A DNA stretch of 64,000 bases from Progne subis subis (Eukaryota > Chordata > Aves > Passeriformes > Hirundinidae). The DNA is taken from NCBI GenBank assembly GCA_022316685.1, contig JAKJHU010000831.1:1-64000 (forward strand). Direction: 5' to 3'. Position 1 is the first letter of the stretch; each line of letters begins with the position of its first letter. Under the pieces are notes generated by a model. It had not been told where the DNA came from and made no database searches. It saw nothing but the letters and a program-made list of their open reading frames with translations. Shown here piece after piece: positions 25,201 to 37,200 of the stretch. The translations under genes and the position numbers were made by a program.

Positions 25201-28200
25201 TGGGGCACAAGGGTGAGTGTCATAACACAGCAAGTGGGCCCTGGGCTGGCAGGGAGGCTCTGGGAGGGGATGTAGAAGTGAAGGACCATAATTGTTAGGC
25301 CCTGCAAAGGAGGTGGCCCTGCATTAGGAGGGCTGGTAGGGCTTGTCTCATTCCAGCCACCTGCTGGGAACTTGAGAACCTGTGTGCAGGTTCTGTCCTT
25401 TCTGTCCTGCCGAGAGCCCCTGGCACCACACACCCACTTTCCCAGCAGAAACTGCTCTGGCTTCAAGCAGACGCAGCCCATGATGAGAACAGTGGGATCA
25501 AGAGTGACAGAGTTATAGAGGAGAGTTAACTGTGCTGGGGAAGAGGGGACTGGCAAGGACAAGAAAGGAAGCAGGATACAGCCTGATGGGGCTAAGCATC
25601 AGCACACAAGAGGAACGGCACAGTGAGTCAGGGATGGGGAATGGGAAGAAGACAAAAGACAGGACAAATGAAGAACAGAATGGGGAGCAGAAACAAAAAG
25701 TCAGGGACTGAGTCTGGGAAGGGGTTGCCAGAGGCTAAGGAAGTTTAACAGGGAAAGATGTGGCAGGGAGAACAGACGTGCTCTGGAGACAGACTGTCTT
25801 GCTGAGGCAGCCAAGCAGTGCTCCCACATCACTGTGCTCCAACTGCTGCCTGCTCTGGCTGCCTGCCAGCTCTCACCTGTGTCCTTGTTGAGGGAGAAGA
25901 GCGGGGGCGAGTTTCCCCGGACAATGCGGTACGTCACTCTCCCATTCAGCCCCTCGTCCTTGTCATGGGCAGTGACACGCAGCACGGCTGTCCCTGGCAT
26001 GCTCTGTGTGCTGATGCTGGCAGCGTACTCCAGCGGATAAAACACTGGCCGGTTGTCATTCGTGTCCTCCAGGAACACCTTCACGTACACCATGGAGTTC
26101 AGGCCGCCCTGAGGAGGCACCGGATCAGAGACAGTGCAAGGACACCGCATCCCCTGCACAGTGCTGGGTCAGCAGCACTGCGTACACAGCCTCGCTAGCA
26201 CTCACCCCATCCACAGCAGTGATGGTGAAGTCGTAGGCAGACGTGCCCTCATCACGGTCCAGCGGCTGCACCGTGCACAGCTGCCCTGAGTGCTTGTCAA
26301 TGCTGAACTGTGTGGGGACAATGCTGCCAATGCCAGAGCCGATGGAGTAGGAAAGGGAGCCAAATGCGCCACTGTCTGCATCTGTGGCTGTCACCTGTGT
26401 GAGGGAAGGCACCACCTGAACAGAACAGACCACCAGCCAGACCCAGCCCAGCACCACCACCACACCCTAGTGCCGCCTTCTACTCCACGGCCACAGCTGC
26501 CACACCATGCTCAGAGCTGGCCACCACGATGCAGTGTGACAGCAACTGTGGCTCTTGTATCAGACCAGCTGCTGCTCCTCCTGCAGGACATGCAGCACTG
26601 CAGCAGCAGCAGCCCCTGCACCTCTGTTCCTTCTTTTCTGCAAAGACACTCAGGATGGGACAGGTAGAAAGTCAACCCCCTGTCACCACAGCTCTGTCCT
26701 GCTGTCAGAGCTCTGTGTCCAGCAGCCCCAGACACCGGGCATGAGGATGGAGGGTGGCACTGCCCTGCGACAGTCCAGTCTCATGTTGCCTGTAGCACAA
26801 GAACTGCACCCACTATGACAGACATAGCAGGAGGATGAACGCTGCCCCCTGCTCGCCCTCCCCAGTTCCTCCTTGGGCTCCTACAGAGCTCAGGTCAGCA
26901 GAAACCAACTCATGAATCCACATCCCTGCCCACAGCTCCTCCACCAGCTGGGAGCTCCATGGAGAACAAAGCTGGGGGACAGAGCTGGGGGAAGGCAGCT
27001 GGGCCAGGCTCGGGTGAAGTGGAGTTCAGGCCTCGTCAGCCACAGCTCCTCCCCGCAGCAGCCATGGGGCCTCGGCTCCCGCACGAGGAGTGCAGGAACG
27101 CCACGCGCGCGCCAAGTAGAGGGCCTGGCTGGGGGCTGCAAGCCCGGTCATCAGGGATAGAGGAAAAAGGGTAAGGGGACACAGAGCGGCTGGGCCTGGA
27201 GGGAACAGTCTACTGGGCAAGGGTGGGACCACCCCGTCCTGACCAGGAAGGGGAGGCAGCACCTGTGACACCCCCACAGCCCTGCTGCCTGTGGTCTGAG
27301 GGGCTGGCTGCAGGGAGAAACTGAGACTACATCTCCAGTGAGCACTAAGCTCCTGTGCAGAGGGTCTGCCCCCCAACCCTGCAGCAGCTGCCAGAAGAAG
27401 CGCCATGGAACAGGATCCCCCCTCCCCAGTCCAGCTGCAGAGCACTTGGAAACGCAGGTGGCTGTGACAGAACCGGGTCAGGAGGCATTTTGGGGAACTG
27501 GACCCACCTAGAGCTCACCGCCCCACTCCCTACTGCCCCAGCCCATCTTGCTGGGGAGCTGCTCAGCAGAGAGGAAAAATCTGACCTTAGTGACATCACT
27601 GGAGCTCACATGCAGGTTACCAGTACACTGGCTCCATGCTGGCTGTCGTTACTGGGGTACAGCTTGTACCCACACCCCACTGCCATGCCTGGGATACAGC
27701 ACTGTGCCCACACCCTGGTGGGCCCCTGCCATTCCTTGGGTCAGCTGCCAGCCTCCTCCACTGCGGATGGAAATGCATGAGAAACCGACCAGCTGCTACG
27801 GTGACTGGAATAGGTATTATATGGTAAACCAGACTTTTCTTTCCTTCAAAATGACCTATTTCTCACTCTGAAGGTTATCCAAAATGCACGTCAGCATTTA
27901 ATCACTGTACAGCAACACACTGTGCTGGAGAGTGAGATGGTAGCTCCAGGCTCCTTAGGCCAGAGGCTCTGATGCTTTCAGAAGAGCCTCGCTTTCCCAT
28001 CATAACCATCTTCTTCTGGGTGCCACCCTTAGGAACACCCAAAGGGGGAATACCCAGCTTCCTGCCATGAGACCTGGGTCAGGCTTCAGGAACAGGGGAG
28101 CGATAGATGAGCTCTCACTATTGTGCAGTGCAGCCATTTCCCTGGTGGTTTCCTGGTACCCAGAGCCATTTTCCAGCAAGATAACTGGTGGAGCCAGCAG

Positions 28201-31200
28201 ACTGGTATCAGAACCAGCCTGGGCTGTGCAGCCAGGACAAGGTATCCCATGTATCTAGTGCTTCACTGCCCCATCCTGTGTGGGACCGCCTGTGGACCAC
28301 TGGTACAACACAAAACTCTGCCCAGTAAGAGCCTACACAGGGTTTAAGAGAGGTCACATCACTGGTGCACCCACAACTGGAGCCCTGCACCTGGTTCTTT
28401 TCTCTCTTGGATGGGTGATGCTGAACTGCCTAGAGAAAAGCCACAGGAACAGCAAACACCTGCTGGACCAGGTAACGATGTTGGCTGAGTTTGTGGCCAC
28501 TGGACACTTTGCTCTGTGCTCTAGCACGGTGTGCAGAGGGACGGGGGCTGTGGCTGGTGCACCCCAGTCTCAGCTCCTTGCCTGCAGACTGCTTATATCC
28601 CAGATATGAATCCCATGGGATGGGGCTGGCTGACTGCCTGTGGGCAGCTCACGCTCAGCAGGGCCTGACGTGGGACCCAGGGACAGCAGGATCACCGCTG
28701 CAGCCTCCTGGGGAATCTTGAGAGACATTACAGGGGTCCACCAGCCACCAGGTATGGCAACCACCTCATTTCAGCTGGAATGTGTTGCTGCAGACTCAGA
28801 GCACATGCAGTCTGGGACAAGAACACATTTTTAGCTGCAAGGGCAATTAGCCACCAAAAGGGTTCATTAAGGCCTGCGGTGAGTTCACCACTTCTGGAAA
28901 TTTTTAAACCAAGCATGGACGTTTTTCCAGGAACTTTGCTAGAAGCTAATGCAGGGCAGCCCCAGGCTCTGTATTTAGCATCCGCCCCAAATCTTGGATC
29001 CACAGCTGGTTTTACTGCAGCTCATTCATGAGAATCCTGATGTTTGCCTGAAAAATAGAGGGAAACGGGGTCAAGCTGCCTGCAGAACTGCCCAGGAAGC
29101 TCTCTACTGGGGCTGTGCCAGTCCTGCTGCTCGAATATGTGGGAGCAGGAGCCAGGGCTCGGAGCCTGAATGGCAGCCCCACTGCCCTCTCACCCCGACT
29201 TCTGAACAGAGCCTGCACAGCCACTAAAGGCTTTAAGCAGAAGGACATCAATGCTCTGCCAGGAGATTCCTGACCTGAAGCTGCCAAGGAGGCAGCAGTA
29301 CCTGAGGAAGCCAGAATCACAGACCCCTGGTCTCACAAAGAATTCCAACGTCCCTGCCAAGCAGGGGTGGCATGCAGCTGGATTTGTTGTTCCCTAGAAG
29401 GGTGTGCTAACTGGGGTTGTGGCAGCTGGCAGTATCTGTGACTGCAGTGGCCATGAAGCAGCAGATTCAAGATCCTAAAGGGAGCGAGGATGAAGAGAAG
29501 CAGAGTACAGCTCCTGGACTGCAAGACAGACTTCAGCTTTTACAGGGAACTGGTCAATGGAAGGGATCCCATGGGAGGCAGCACCAAAGGCCAAGGCAGC
29601 TCAGGAAAGCTGGCAAGCCTTCAGGACAGCACACTCCAGAACAGCCCATCCCAGTGCGCAAGAAAACACAGAGACGTCAGCAGATGGCCTGGGCTACGCG
29701 GGGGCCTCAGGGCTAAGCTGCCATGCATAAGGTGATGTATGCTAAGAGAACTGGGATGGTTCAGCCCAGAGAAGAGAAGGCTCTGGAGTGACCTAACTGT
29801 GGCCTTTTGGTACCTGAAAGGAGCCAATGAGAAAGATGGAGAGAGGCTATTTAAAAGGGCCTGGAATGACAGGACAAGGGAGTACAGCTTCACACTGAGA
29901 AAGAGTAGGTTTAGATTGGATATTGGGAAGAAATTCTTCCCCGTAAGAGTAGTGAGGCCCTGGGACAGAGAAGTTGTGGCAGCCCACCCCTGGAAGTGTC
30001 CAAGGCTAGGCTGGACAACCTAGTTCCAGGGCTTGGAACAACCTAGTCTAATGGAAGGTGTCCCTGCTCATGGCAGGGGTGGGGGGGAAAAAGATGATAT
30101 TTAAGGCCCCTTCCAACCTAAACCTAAATTCCACAATTCTTTGAGACCTGCAGGTAGGCAAGATACATAGTAGCAATCTATAAACATTGCCGGGCATGTC
30201 AGGAGTGTGTCAGCAAAATCAAAGTTCAAGCCTGCATGCCAAGAAGAGCCTCCACCGCTGTGCTGGTGGTGAGGGCCTGAAGAGGGGCCCATTTCTGAGT
30301 GTGGTCGGTGATTCGGCAGCAGCAGGCCCAGATAAGACTGGAGCACTCCACCAGCCTTCCAGGCCTCCATGCTGTTCAAAAGGGTTCAGAGAGCTACCAG
30401 AGAGGGGTGAAGAGAGAGCCAGTATTTCTTGAAAAAGACTCATCCGCACGAATCCATGGGACTCAACAGGCCGCATCAATGGATGCTAACAGAAATGGAT
30501 TTGTAGGGCTGCTCTTCACACATGGTGCAAATCAGGGGAGATCTCTGACAACTGCAGAAGTGCAAGTATCACGTCCCACCTTCAACAAAGGCCAAAAGGA
30601 TCATCTGAGGGTCTATGTTCTTGTCAGACACACTTTGGGCCCTGTGAGAATCATGGAATGAGTCTTCTTGGAGCATGTTTTAGGCCACATGAAAGACCCT
30701 GGAAGGGAAGAGCCATCATGGATTGACCATCTTGTCTGCTCTCTGTGGCAGAGTGATGGGATCTGGGGTCAAAGGGCTGACAGCTGCGAGTGACAATTGC
30801 CTTGACTTTAGGAAGGATTTCGACACCTTCTCCCACAGTCCTCATATTCAAAGCAGGATGTTACAGTTTGGAGGGCTGGGCAATTGGGTGAGTGAAAGGT
30901 TAGAAAACAGGCTCAGGGGGAGAGGTTTGTGAGCAGGGGGGATGCAATGAGGGAAAGGATCTGGATGAAAGTGACAGAGGAAATACATCTTTTCTGTCAG
31001 ATAATGGGTGCAAATTAAAAGGCATATGCCCTTGAGACCAGAGGATATGTTAAGGAACCCAGGGGATGACCCTGATTCTGTGTTTTGAAGACTTCGTTGA
31101 TAGGTGTAGAAGAGGCTGCTACCATGGCAGGGTTTGGGGAACACATCTGGGGTATCTACTGCTGAAATCACTCACTGATCAGTGTAACTACATGGAAACA

Positions 31201-34200
31201 GAGCTGTTGGCATCCAACTCCCAACTGGATTTGAATCTGGCAAGGGATGTCAAAGTCAACGAGAAAGGCTTCTGTAAGTACACTGGTGACAAAAGGAAGG
31301 CTGGGTAAAATGTTGGCCAGCAGCTGAAGGAGACTAGGGACCTGGTGACAGAGGTGTAAAAGACTGGGGTATTTAATGCCCTCTCTCCCTTACTCTCTAC
31401 TAGTACAACGGGTCTTCAGGAATCTCAGGTCTCAGAGACCAGGGTGAAAGACATCACTGCCCCTCACAATAGTCTTTGCTCAATAATAGTGTTTGGGAGG
31501 TGCCTGAGGACTGTAGGAAGGTAAATCTCTCTCCTATCTTCAAGAGTAAGCAGGAGGACCCAGGTAACTACAAAACAGTCAGCATCACCTTGATCCCTGG
31601 AAAACTGATGGAGCAGCTAATCCTGGAAACCATTTTTATGCATGGGAAGGACAAGAAAATCATCAAGAGTGGTGAGCACAGCTTCCTCTAATAACAAATC
31701 ATGCTTGATCAACATGATAAACGACTGGCCTGGTGGATGACAGAAAAGGAGTGGATATTGTCAACCTGAAGTGTACTAAATCCTTTGACACTGTCCCCAG
31801 TAAGATCCTCATTCAGCCGATCGGCTCCTGTCCAGAGAGTGGTGATCAGGGGCACGATATCTACTTGGAGGCCAGTAGCTAGCAGTGTACCCCAGGGGTC
31901 AATTCTGCCTTCTGTCCTGTTTAGCATCTCCATTAATGACCTGGTTGATGGTGCAGTGTGTACCCAGAGCATGGCTGCTGATGACCCCAAATTCAGAGGA
32001 GTGGCTTATTTGCCAGAGGGTCATGCTGCATCTGGAGCGACCTTGAGAAGCTGTGGGATGGATGAGAGGCCTCCTACAGTTCAACAAGGAACAGTGCAAA
32101 GGTCTGCTCCGGGGAAGAAACAATCCCCTGCACCAGTATATGCTGTGGGCCACACCACTGGAGAGCAGCTTAGCAGAAGAGGCTCTTCAGGTCTCCATGG
32201 GTGCCAAGTCGAAGATGAGCCAGCACTGTACCCTTGCTGCAAGGAAGGAGAATGGTAGAATGGTGTCCTGGGCAGCATCAGGATGAGTGTGGCCAGCAGA
32301 TCAGGGAGAGGATCTTGCCCCTCTCCTCAGCAGTGGTGAGGCTGCAGGTGGAGCGCTGGCTCTCCAGTACAGAAGACAGATGACCATACTGGAAAGAGTC
32401 CAGTGAAGGCTCACAAAGATGATGAAGGGACTGGTGCACCTCTCCTGTGACAAAAGACTGAGGGAGCTGGGATGGTTCAGCCTGGAGAAGGAGTATCATT
32501 CATACAGGAAAGAGGACAACAAGAGGATGGATGCAGTCTCTTCCCAGCTGTGCCCAGTGTCAGGATCAGAGGGCATGGGCACACACTGGAACACAAGAGA
32601 GTCCCTCGGAAGATCAGGAAGCACTGTGCCTTTATGGGGTTGCCCAGGAAAGTGAGTATGTCCTGGGCAACTAACTCTGGATGGTGCTGCTTACGCATGG
32701 GTGTGTTGTACTAGATTATCTCAAGAGATCCTTTCCAAACTCAGCCATTCTGTGATCTCCAGCCAAAGACCCTCCTGAACACCTGAGTTCCTCATTGAGC
32801 TCAAATTGTTCTGAGAGAGATGATTTGCTTCACTGTCCCTGCATGGCGGCCTTGACCACACTGGGCAGCAACATCTGCTACCTGCCCCTCCTTCCCCGCA
32901 GGTGTGGTGAGAAGGCTCTGCTGGAGTGCCCTGCAGCTGGGCAGAAGAGCATGAGGTGGGTGTGCAATGACCACCACGGAGCAGAAGAGAACAACAAAGG
33001 AGAATAGCAAGATGACTCAGGGTTAGGCAGCAAGAAACCAGAGCACCAGACTTTGAAAAGGAAGCAGGGCTCTGGCCAAGTGTGCCTCTCCACTGCATGG
33101 AGAGCTGGGAGGGCAGTGACGGGTATCAAGGCCTTGCTATTTCACACCCTCCTCCCAGTTCCCCAGCAAGACAGGAGGGACAAGTAGAGCCAAGACACAA
33201 CAGACTTCTTATTTCCCAGAGATGAGGGTGGATGAAGTACAGCCCCACACCAAAGTCTCAGCTGCATTGCCTGTGGGAGTGAAAGCTGCCCCTTCCCACA
33301 GACCCATCTCGAGCGCATCACGAGAGCCTCCCGCACACACCTCCTGCCTGCAGAGCCCTCCTGCTGACCTGTGTACCCCCGCCCAGCCCACAGCGCCGTA
33401 AAGTGATGGAGCACTGCTCAGCAGCTTGGGCCTCCTCCTTCCTCAGCCATCCTCCCCATTGCAGCCAGCGCAGTCAGCAGGCAGGGAGCTCATCTGGAGC
33501 GTAGCCATGGCTGGGGCTCTGCTGCACACATGTTATGCTGTGGCTTTGGCAAACATCTGGCTCTGGGGCTCCCGCCCCTCTGAGTGACGGCTCTTGGTGG
33601 GAGAGGAGGGGAGGCTGGCGCCAGTGTGGTCAGCGATCCCACGCATGGCTCCCTGCGCCTGAGTGCGTGCCAGGCATCCTGCCCTCCCAGCCCTGGCACG
33701 GCCACTGACCAGCTAAAAGCAGCCAGGGAGTGGCCACGTGGCTATTTCGGGAGCCATCCCTGGCTCCAGGGCTTTGTCTCAGCCTCCAGCACACTCGGGT
33801 CTCAGGGGAGGGAGCAGGGTCAGGGTTTGGCCCAGCGACAGTCCAGCACACGTGGCCAAGGCGAGGGTCAGACCCCACAGCTACCGGAGCCCCCTGTCCG
33901 GGGAGCCCAAGTGCAGCTGCCGGCACTGCTGGCTCGCTCCGCTGGATCCCCAAGGCCCCAGACACAAGCAGGAGCCTGGCTGGTGGTCCCATAGCCAAGG
34001 CCTCCACCCTGCCCAGAGAAGCTGTGACTGCCCCATCCCTGGCATTCAAGGCCAGGTTGGACGGGGCTTGGAGCAACCTGGTCTAGTGGAAAGTGTCTTT
34101 GCCCATAACAGGACGTGAAACAAGATGGGCTTTAAGGTCCCTTCCCACCCTTCTCTGATTCTATGACAGACACAGGGCTGCCAGAAACACATGCAGCTGG

Positions 34201-37200
34201 GCATGGGAAGCAGGGGCTGCCGATGGCCTCCAGCACCGCTCTGAAATGGGGTAAATCCTTCAGTTCAGAGGATGAGGGGAAGTGGGTTAACCACAGGCAG
34301 GATGTGAATGGTGGGGCTGGGCAAGAGGTGAGGGAGCCTGGGAGTGCAAAGCACCCTTCTGGGACCTCAGGGGCCTCCAAGCACAGGGACAGACCAAGGC
34401 AAAGAAGGACAAGGAGTGAGGTCCTGCACCTGGGTTCCTGGGTGTCCTTGCTGGTGAAATGGCATCTGCAGCCAGGAGCTACAGGGCATAGGGAGCCCCA
34501 TGGAAGGTACAGGAGCTGAACAGAACTTAAAAGCTGGGGAGCAGAAAGAGGCAGGGAATCCTGGAGCAGAGCAGGGCTTGGAAGCTGGGCTATGCAGGGA
34601 AGAGTGCTCAAGGTGGGAGGCTTGAATGAGGCAGCCACAGCACAAGGCAGAAATGGCAGGGCCCTGGGGAACACTGAAGCCAGAATGATCCCAAACCAAG
34701 GTGTGTGGATAGGTTTCAGCCATGTGGAGCTTAGGCAGGGAGTGCTCAGAGCAGATCTGTGCAAAAAGATGAGACACAGATCAGCAAGTTGCACAGGAGA
34801 CTGGGTTGGGGTCAGCACGAGATTGAGCATACCAGGCAGGGTGAGCCTAGGGAGCAAGGCAGGGATGGGGTCCCTAGCATCAGGAGGACGTGGAACTGCT
34901 CTGGAGACAGGCTGGGCGAGATGCGGGTGTTCAGCCTCAAAAAGGCTCCAGGGAAACCTTAGAGTCCCTTCCAGTGCCTAAAGGGGCTCCAAGAGAGCTG
35001 GAGAGGGACTGGGGACAAGGGCCTGGAGTGACAGGGCAAGGGCTTCTCACTGCCAGAGGACCAGGTTAGATGGCATACTGGGAAGATGTTCGTCACTGTG
35101 AGGGTGGTGAGGCCCTGGCACAGGTTGCCCAGAGCAGCTGTGGCTGCTCCATCCCTGAAAGTGCCCAAGGCCAGGTTGGACTGGCCTAGCGGAAGGTGTC
35201 CCTGCCCATGGCAGGGGGTTAGAATGGGATCATCTTTAAGGTCCCTTCCCACCTAAACCATTCTGGGATTCCACAGGGAGCAGGGAAAGGCTGGCATGTC
35301 CCAAGGGCAACGCAGGTAGAGGAGAACTGTCCTGGGTCACAGTGGCAAGGGTCCCGGGGGAGAAGACAACTGCAGCTGGCGCTGACCATGGGGTCAGTGG
35401 GGAGAAGGAGAGGGAGCAGAAACTGGGAGGGGGGGTGGGGCATGCTGGTGACTGGGACCATGGGAAGGGGCAGAAGGACTGGCCCTTTGGAAGGCAGCAT
35501 GCGTGGGTGGGGCTGTGGGTGGACATGGACCAGGGAGCTGTGTGAGCAAGGGCAGGGGTAGAAAGAGGAGTTCTGAGGAGCCTAGAGCTGAAGCAGAGGT
35601 AAGGGAAAAGGGGCAGCTGTGAGGGGGCTGGGGATTGCATGGAGGAAGGAGGGAGCTGTTCGAGGGGGTTGGGAGGAGGAGCAGAGGATGAGGGGAGAGG
35701 AGCGCGAGGGGCTGGGGCCTCTCAGCTGCAGTGGAAAAGCTGCTGCAGCTCCAGGGGAAATGCTACTTGAATTAATCATGGCGCTGGCTGCTGTGCCAAG
35801 CCCAGGAGGAGGCTGCTGGCAGCGCAAGGAAATAACTTTCACAGGAATTTGGAACAAATGCAGCTCTTCTGGCGGTAACAACAGCACTCACCTCCCCCCA
35901 CAACCTCCCCATGTACCAGCATCTCCCCCATGCCCACAATCCTGTGTACATGGCAGCCTGCTCCTCAGGACCGTGATGCTCTCCCTCCCCTTGTTCTGCT
36001 CCCCAGCACACTCCCAGGCGTCTCCCTACCTTGCTTTGGAAAGCTTGCCTTCTTGTCTCTAAGCGTGGGGGCCTGCTCTATGTTGTGCAAAGGTCTGAAA
36101 ATAGGTTGATGCTAAATCTCTTGCCTTAAGAACACAATTGCAGGCAGCAATGCCCCGCTTCCTCCTACAGCTTTCCTTGACAGCAGTTGGCGAGCATTAG
36201 TCCTTTTGCTGCTCCAGTGTCCATGCACAACCACACCCCATGTCCCCACAGAGCTGCCCCTTCGGCAGCACAACCAAGGCATCAGGATTAGCCCTCCAGA
36301 CTCTCTTTCCGTAATATATAGTGTATGTGGCCCAGTGTAGCCTACAGCTGCCAAATCTTCCTCCCTGGGCACAGCCCATGGGGTTGTCCCACTGCTATGC
36401 ATGCAGCATTGCCAATGAATGTCCTATAGACTCACAAATCAGAACCAAAAACTCATCAGACCTGTCCTCAAAACCACAGAGACTCTACATTAGGTGCATT
36501 GCTGGTCAGCTTTTAATTTCTGATGTTCCCCAACATGTATGTGTATGGGTGCAAAGGGAGTATGTAAACCCTGGTTCCAAAATCACCGAGGCTGGATATA
36601 TGCAAGAATCAATAATCCACCATTCCGTGTCGTTCAGGTCACAGTCCAATCAGCCCATGCTCATCACATGGGGTTCACAGTCCTTTCTGCCAGAGCACAG
36701 ATGACACTTGATTTAGCATGAAAAGTCAGAAAGTCCCAGAAAAACACTATCTGACCATGCATGCATGTGCTGGTACAGAGTCAAATGTTTAAAACAAATT
36801 TAAACCATCAGGGTGAATTTATACCAGAGCAATGCTTCATATCACGGACCACAGCATTGGAACTGTGGCAGAAGCCCTAAAGCTTCTGCATCCTCAGCTC
36901 ATGGCGGCAGAGAGGAGCAAGGCAGCGAGCTGGTGACTTTTCTGATCCATTTTCTGCTGGTCTCATGTTCACTGCTACCCTGGGCTTTGTCTCCACCAGT
37001 GTTTCTTTCTCATCTCAGATTTGAACAGTGAGTTTGCTATTTCCTTTGCTTCATGCTCAGTCTGCTACTGTGGGACCTGGCCCACAGTAAACACGAGTAA
37101 TAAACAGAGAAGATGTTATGAGTTCCTTTTTCTTTCTCAGAAGCTCAGGCCAGCAACCTGCTCAGCTCAGCCCTGTTCATCCCGACGCAAAGACTGACCC

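Noticed and set aside
31785..32258. A possible intact retrotransposon protein
   Set aside because: The CR1 reverse transcriptase is broken by frameshifts, and the catalytic block reads AADDPKF in damaged context. The element is dead.
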